NCBI RefSeq assembly: GCF_014648595.1
Contig: NZ_BMRK01000011.1
Span: forward strand, 1-34,170
DNA from: Nocardioides luteus
Lineage (GTDB): Bacteria > Actinomycetota > Actinomycetes > Propionibacteriales > Nocardioidaceae
DNA: 34,170 bases
Direction of reading: 5' to 3'
Under the pieces are notes generated by a model. The model ran no database searches. It was given only the letters and a program-made list of their open reading frames with translations, and was not told where the DNA came from. This document shows positions 32,338-34,170 of this stretch, piece by piece. Position numbers and translations under genes: made by a program. The number at the start of each line of letters is the position of its first letter. Position 1 is the stretch's first letter.

Positions 32338-32934
32338 TTGTACGAGGGTGTGGTCCAGGACCTCATCGACGAGCTGGGACGGTTGCCGGGCGTGGGCCCG
32401 AAGAGTGCCCAGCGGATCGCGTTCCATCTGCTGCAGGCAGACCCAGCCGACGTACACCGGCTCGCCGCGATCCTCAACGAGGTCAAGGCGAAGGTGAAGT
32501 TCTGCTCGGTCTGCTTCAACGTCTCCGAGGAGGAGACGTGCCGGATCTGTCGTGATCCGCGGCGCGAGCCCTCGGTGCTGTGCGTGGTCGAGGAATACAA
32601 GGACGTCGTCGCGATCGAGCGCACCCGCGAGTTCCGTGGTCGCTACCACGTGCTCGGTGGTGCGATCAGCCCGATCGACGGCATCGGCCCCGACCAGCTG
32701 CGCATCCGTGAGCTCGTGCAGCGGCTCAACGACCCTGCGATCACCGAGGTGATCCTCGCCACCGACCCCAACCTCGAGGGCGAGGCGACGGCGACCTATC
32801 TGACCCGTCAGCTCGGTCCGCTCGGCCTCAAGGTGACTCGTCTGGCGAGCGGCCTCCCGGTCGGTGGCGATCTGGAGTACGCCGACGAGGTGACCCTCGG
32901 CCGTGCCTTCGCCGGCCGCCGCGCGGCTGAGTAG
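32338..32934 (+). CDS. recR: Recombination protein RecR
   Basis: 198 residues. The TTG at 32338 is chosen because [20 protein letters not shown] is the standard RecR N-terminus. A helix-hairpin-helix ([13 protein letters not shown]) is followed by a zinc finger with Cys56, 59, 68 and 71, and a Toprim domain ([11 protein letters not shown] ... [14 protein letters not shown]). RecR acts with RecF and RecO in loading RecA at gaps. Usual family length. Confidence 0.97.
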   Translation: MYEGVVQDLIDELGRLPGVGPKSAQRIAFHLLQADPADVHRLAAILNEVKAKVKFCSVCFNVSEEETCRICRDPRREPSVLCVVEEYKDVVAIERTREFRGRYHVLGGAISPIDGIGPDQLRIRELVQRLNDPAITEVILATDPNLEGEATATYLTRQLGPLGLKVTRLASGLPVGGDLEYADEVTLGRAFAGRRAAE

Positions 32935-32959
32935 TCCCTAAGACCTGCATCTTCGCCCT

Positions 32960-32991
32960 CGTCAGGCCGCCGCTTCGGCGGTAGCCTGACG
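32960..32991 (+). terminator. Hairpin after recR
   Basis: A two-part stem (7 bp outer 32960-32966 with 32985-32991, 6 bp inner, 3-base bulge) lies between recR and the next gene. Flanking TCCCT/AGGGA could extend it. No T-run, so termination may be partial. Confidence 0.45.
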
Positions 32992-33019
32992 ATTCAGGGA
33001 CCTCGGGAAGGGGGCCGAC

Positions 33020-33607
33020 ATGACGAACGAGTTGACCGGCAAGGAGTTCGCCACCAGCATCGCCGACTCGGTGGAGAGCTTCCTGCTCTCGGTGCGCGCG
33101 ATCGCCGCCGACGGCGACGGTGGCAGTGCCGTCCCGATGCTGCTGCTGGAGGTGAGCCAGATCCTGCTGGCCGGTGCCCGGCTGGGCGCTCAGCAGGACT
33201 TCGAGCCGCGTGAGGAGTTCCAGCCCGACGTGGGCATGGAGGCCGACGTCGACGAGCTCCGGATGGGCCTCGCCGAGATGTTCGGCGACATCGACACCTA
33301 CAGCTTCGTGTTCGACCCCTACACCCCCGACGTGGTCGACAGCCAGATCTCCGACGACGTCGCGAGCCTGGTGACCGACCTGGAGTACGGCCTGCGGCAC
33401 TACCGTCTCGGCGACGTCGACGAGGCGCTGTGGTGGTGGCAGTTCAGCTACGTCAACAACTGGGGCAACCTGGCCGGAGCCGTGCTCAACGCCCTGCTCA
33501 CGGTCGTCGCTCACGACCGCCTCGACTCCGAGCCGTTCACCGGCGAGGAGGAGGACTTGGCGGCCGCCGATGAGATGCTCGAGAAGACGGCTACCGCGGC
33601 CACGTAG
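33020..33607 (+). CDS. DUF5063-type protein
   Basis: 195 residues, ATG with GGGAAGGGGG upstream. An acidic, mostly helical soluble protein with [29 protein letters not shown] and [13 protein letters not shown] segments, matching DUF5063 as I recall it. The [12 protein letters not shown] stretch is the most distinctive part. The function is unknown. It is found between recR and aspartate kinase in related actinobacteria, which fits this position. It lies 11 bases before the aspartate kinase start. Confidence 0.8.
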   Translation: MTNELTGKEFATSIADSVESFLLSVRAIAADGDGGSAVPMLLLEVSQILLAGARLGAQQDFEPREEFQPDVGMEADVDELRMGLAEMFGDIDTYSFVFDPYTPDVVDSQISDDVASLVTDLEYGLRHYRLGDVDEALWWWQFSYVNNWGNLAGAVLNALLTVVAHDRLDSEPFTGEEEDLAAADEMLEKTATAAT

Positions 33608-33618
33608 ACTCTCCCGGC

Positions 33619-34170
33619 GTGGGAATCGTCGTTCAGAAGTATGGTGGCAGTTCAGTAGCCGACGCCGCGGGCATCAAGCGCGTGGCTCAGCGAGTGGTCG
33701 CAACCAAAGAGCAGGGCCACGACGTAGTCGTGGCCGTATCTGCCATGGGCGACACCACCGACGAGCTGATCGATCTCGCCAACAAGGTCTCGCCCGATGC
33801 GACCGCGCATGCGCGCGAGTTCGACATGCTGCTCACCTCCGGCGAGCGCCAGTCCATGGCGCTGCTCGCGATGGCGATCAACGACGTCGCGAACGAGCGC
33901 GGGCTCGCCTATGAGGCCCGGTCGTTCACCGGGTCGCAGGCCGGTCTGATCACCGACGCGCAGCATGGTCGCGCCAAGATCCTCAGCATCACCCCGGAGC
34001 GCATCCAGTCCGCGATCGGCGACGGTGCGATCGCGATCGTGGCCGGCTTCCAGGGCGTCTCCCGAGACACCAAGGACATCACCACGCTCGGCCGTGGCGG
34101 CACCGACACCACCGCCGTCGCGCTCGCGTTTTTTGACGTCGACGGCGTCTTCACCGCCGACCCGCGCATC
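33619..34170 (+). CDS. lysC: Aspartate kinase (3' end beyond window)
   Basis: 184 codons are visible from GTG 33619 ([14 protein letters not shown]). Family motifs are [33 protein letters not shown] and [12 protein letters not shown]. It phosphorylates aspartate, the first step to lysine, methionine, threonine and diaminopimelate. No ribosome site is visible, while TAGACT at 33605-33610 could be a -10 for a leaderless start. Oddity: after AVALA the usual ~12 residues (AALxADVCEIYT type) are replaced by two Phe encoded by TTTTTT at 34129-34134, an in-frame loss of about ten residues from the conserved core. Either the enzyme is damaged or the base sequence is wrong there. Confidence 0.93.
   Translation, partial: MGIVVQKYGGSSVADAAGIKRVAQRVVATKEQGHDVVVAVSAMGDTTDELIDLANKVSPDATAHAREFDMLLTSGERQSMALLAMAINDVANERGLAYEARSFTGSQAGLITDAQHGRAKILSITPERIQSAIGDGAIAIVAGFQGVSRDTKDITTLGRGGTDTTAVALAFFDVDGVFTADPRI

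Noticed and set aside
1-34170. CRISPR array, prophage, transposase or integrase
   Set aside because: I saw no regularly spaced repeats and no recombinase or phage-type proteins in any frame. The tRNA-Ser 3' end is not followed by an integrase or a repeated attachment core.

Overview
The window is GC-rich and gene-dense, uses many GTG starts and one TTG start, and carries an actinobacterial ESX (type VII secretion, T7SS) gene set. At its right end are dnaX, a YbaB gene, recR, a DUF5063-type gene and aspartate kinase. That order, recalled from family knowledge, fits a Nocardioides-like member of the Propionibacteriales. The lineage is an inference from gene content, not a database match.

Left part (1-6545): an ESX-associated accessory zone. 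It opens with the 3' end of a small WXG100-like gene that reappears almost unchanged at 4473-4760. Between the copies lie a 99-residue helical partner (222), a 400-residue candidate secreted effector (584), two cytosolic ~200-residue proteins of unknown function joined by an ATGA overlap (1806, 2441), a four-helix membrane protein (3099) and a DUF3592 protein (3841). After the second WXG100 copy and a strong terminator come a small possibly truncated ORF (4848), a paralogue of the four-helix protein (5119) and, inverted, a second DUF3592 protein (6105). This looks like a module that was duplicated and partly rearranged.

Middle part (6715-17636): one co-directional run of signalling and envelope genes. 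It holds a family 5 solute-binding lipoprotein, an FHA protein with an outer FG-GAP domain, a DUF4333-type lipoprotein, a double-FHA ABC exporter like mycobacterial Rv1747, a receptor Ser/Thr kinase (non-RD, HQD) and a second receptor kinase with a degraded active site. The FHA protein and both kinases each have one membrane helix followed by an outer domain with six FG-GAP calcium-loop motifs. The likely scheme is that outer propellers sense something, the kinase phosphorylates threonines, and FHA domains on the neighbour and the ABC exporter read the mark. A perfect hairpin separates this run from the convergent eccC.

T7SS core (17741-28414): eccC (minus strand, three ATPase domains) diverges from an eccD-like gene, followed by a WXG100 pair, a ~157-base palindromic element, a second eccD, eccB and mycP. 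EccE, EccA, EspG and PE/PPE genes are not seen. The mycosin has a Ser-His-Asp set but an unusually short Asp-His spacing and no recognisable oxyanion Asn.

Right part (28419-34170): an HxlR regulator diverging from a RidA-like gene, a terminator, tRNA-Ser(GGA) on the minus strand, the small SRP RNA, then dnaX, ybaB, recR, a DUF5063-type gene and a truncated-by-window aspartate kinase. The aspartate kinase shows a suspicious ~10-residue in-frame deletion next to a T6 run.
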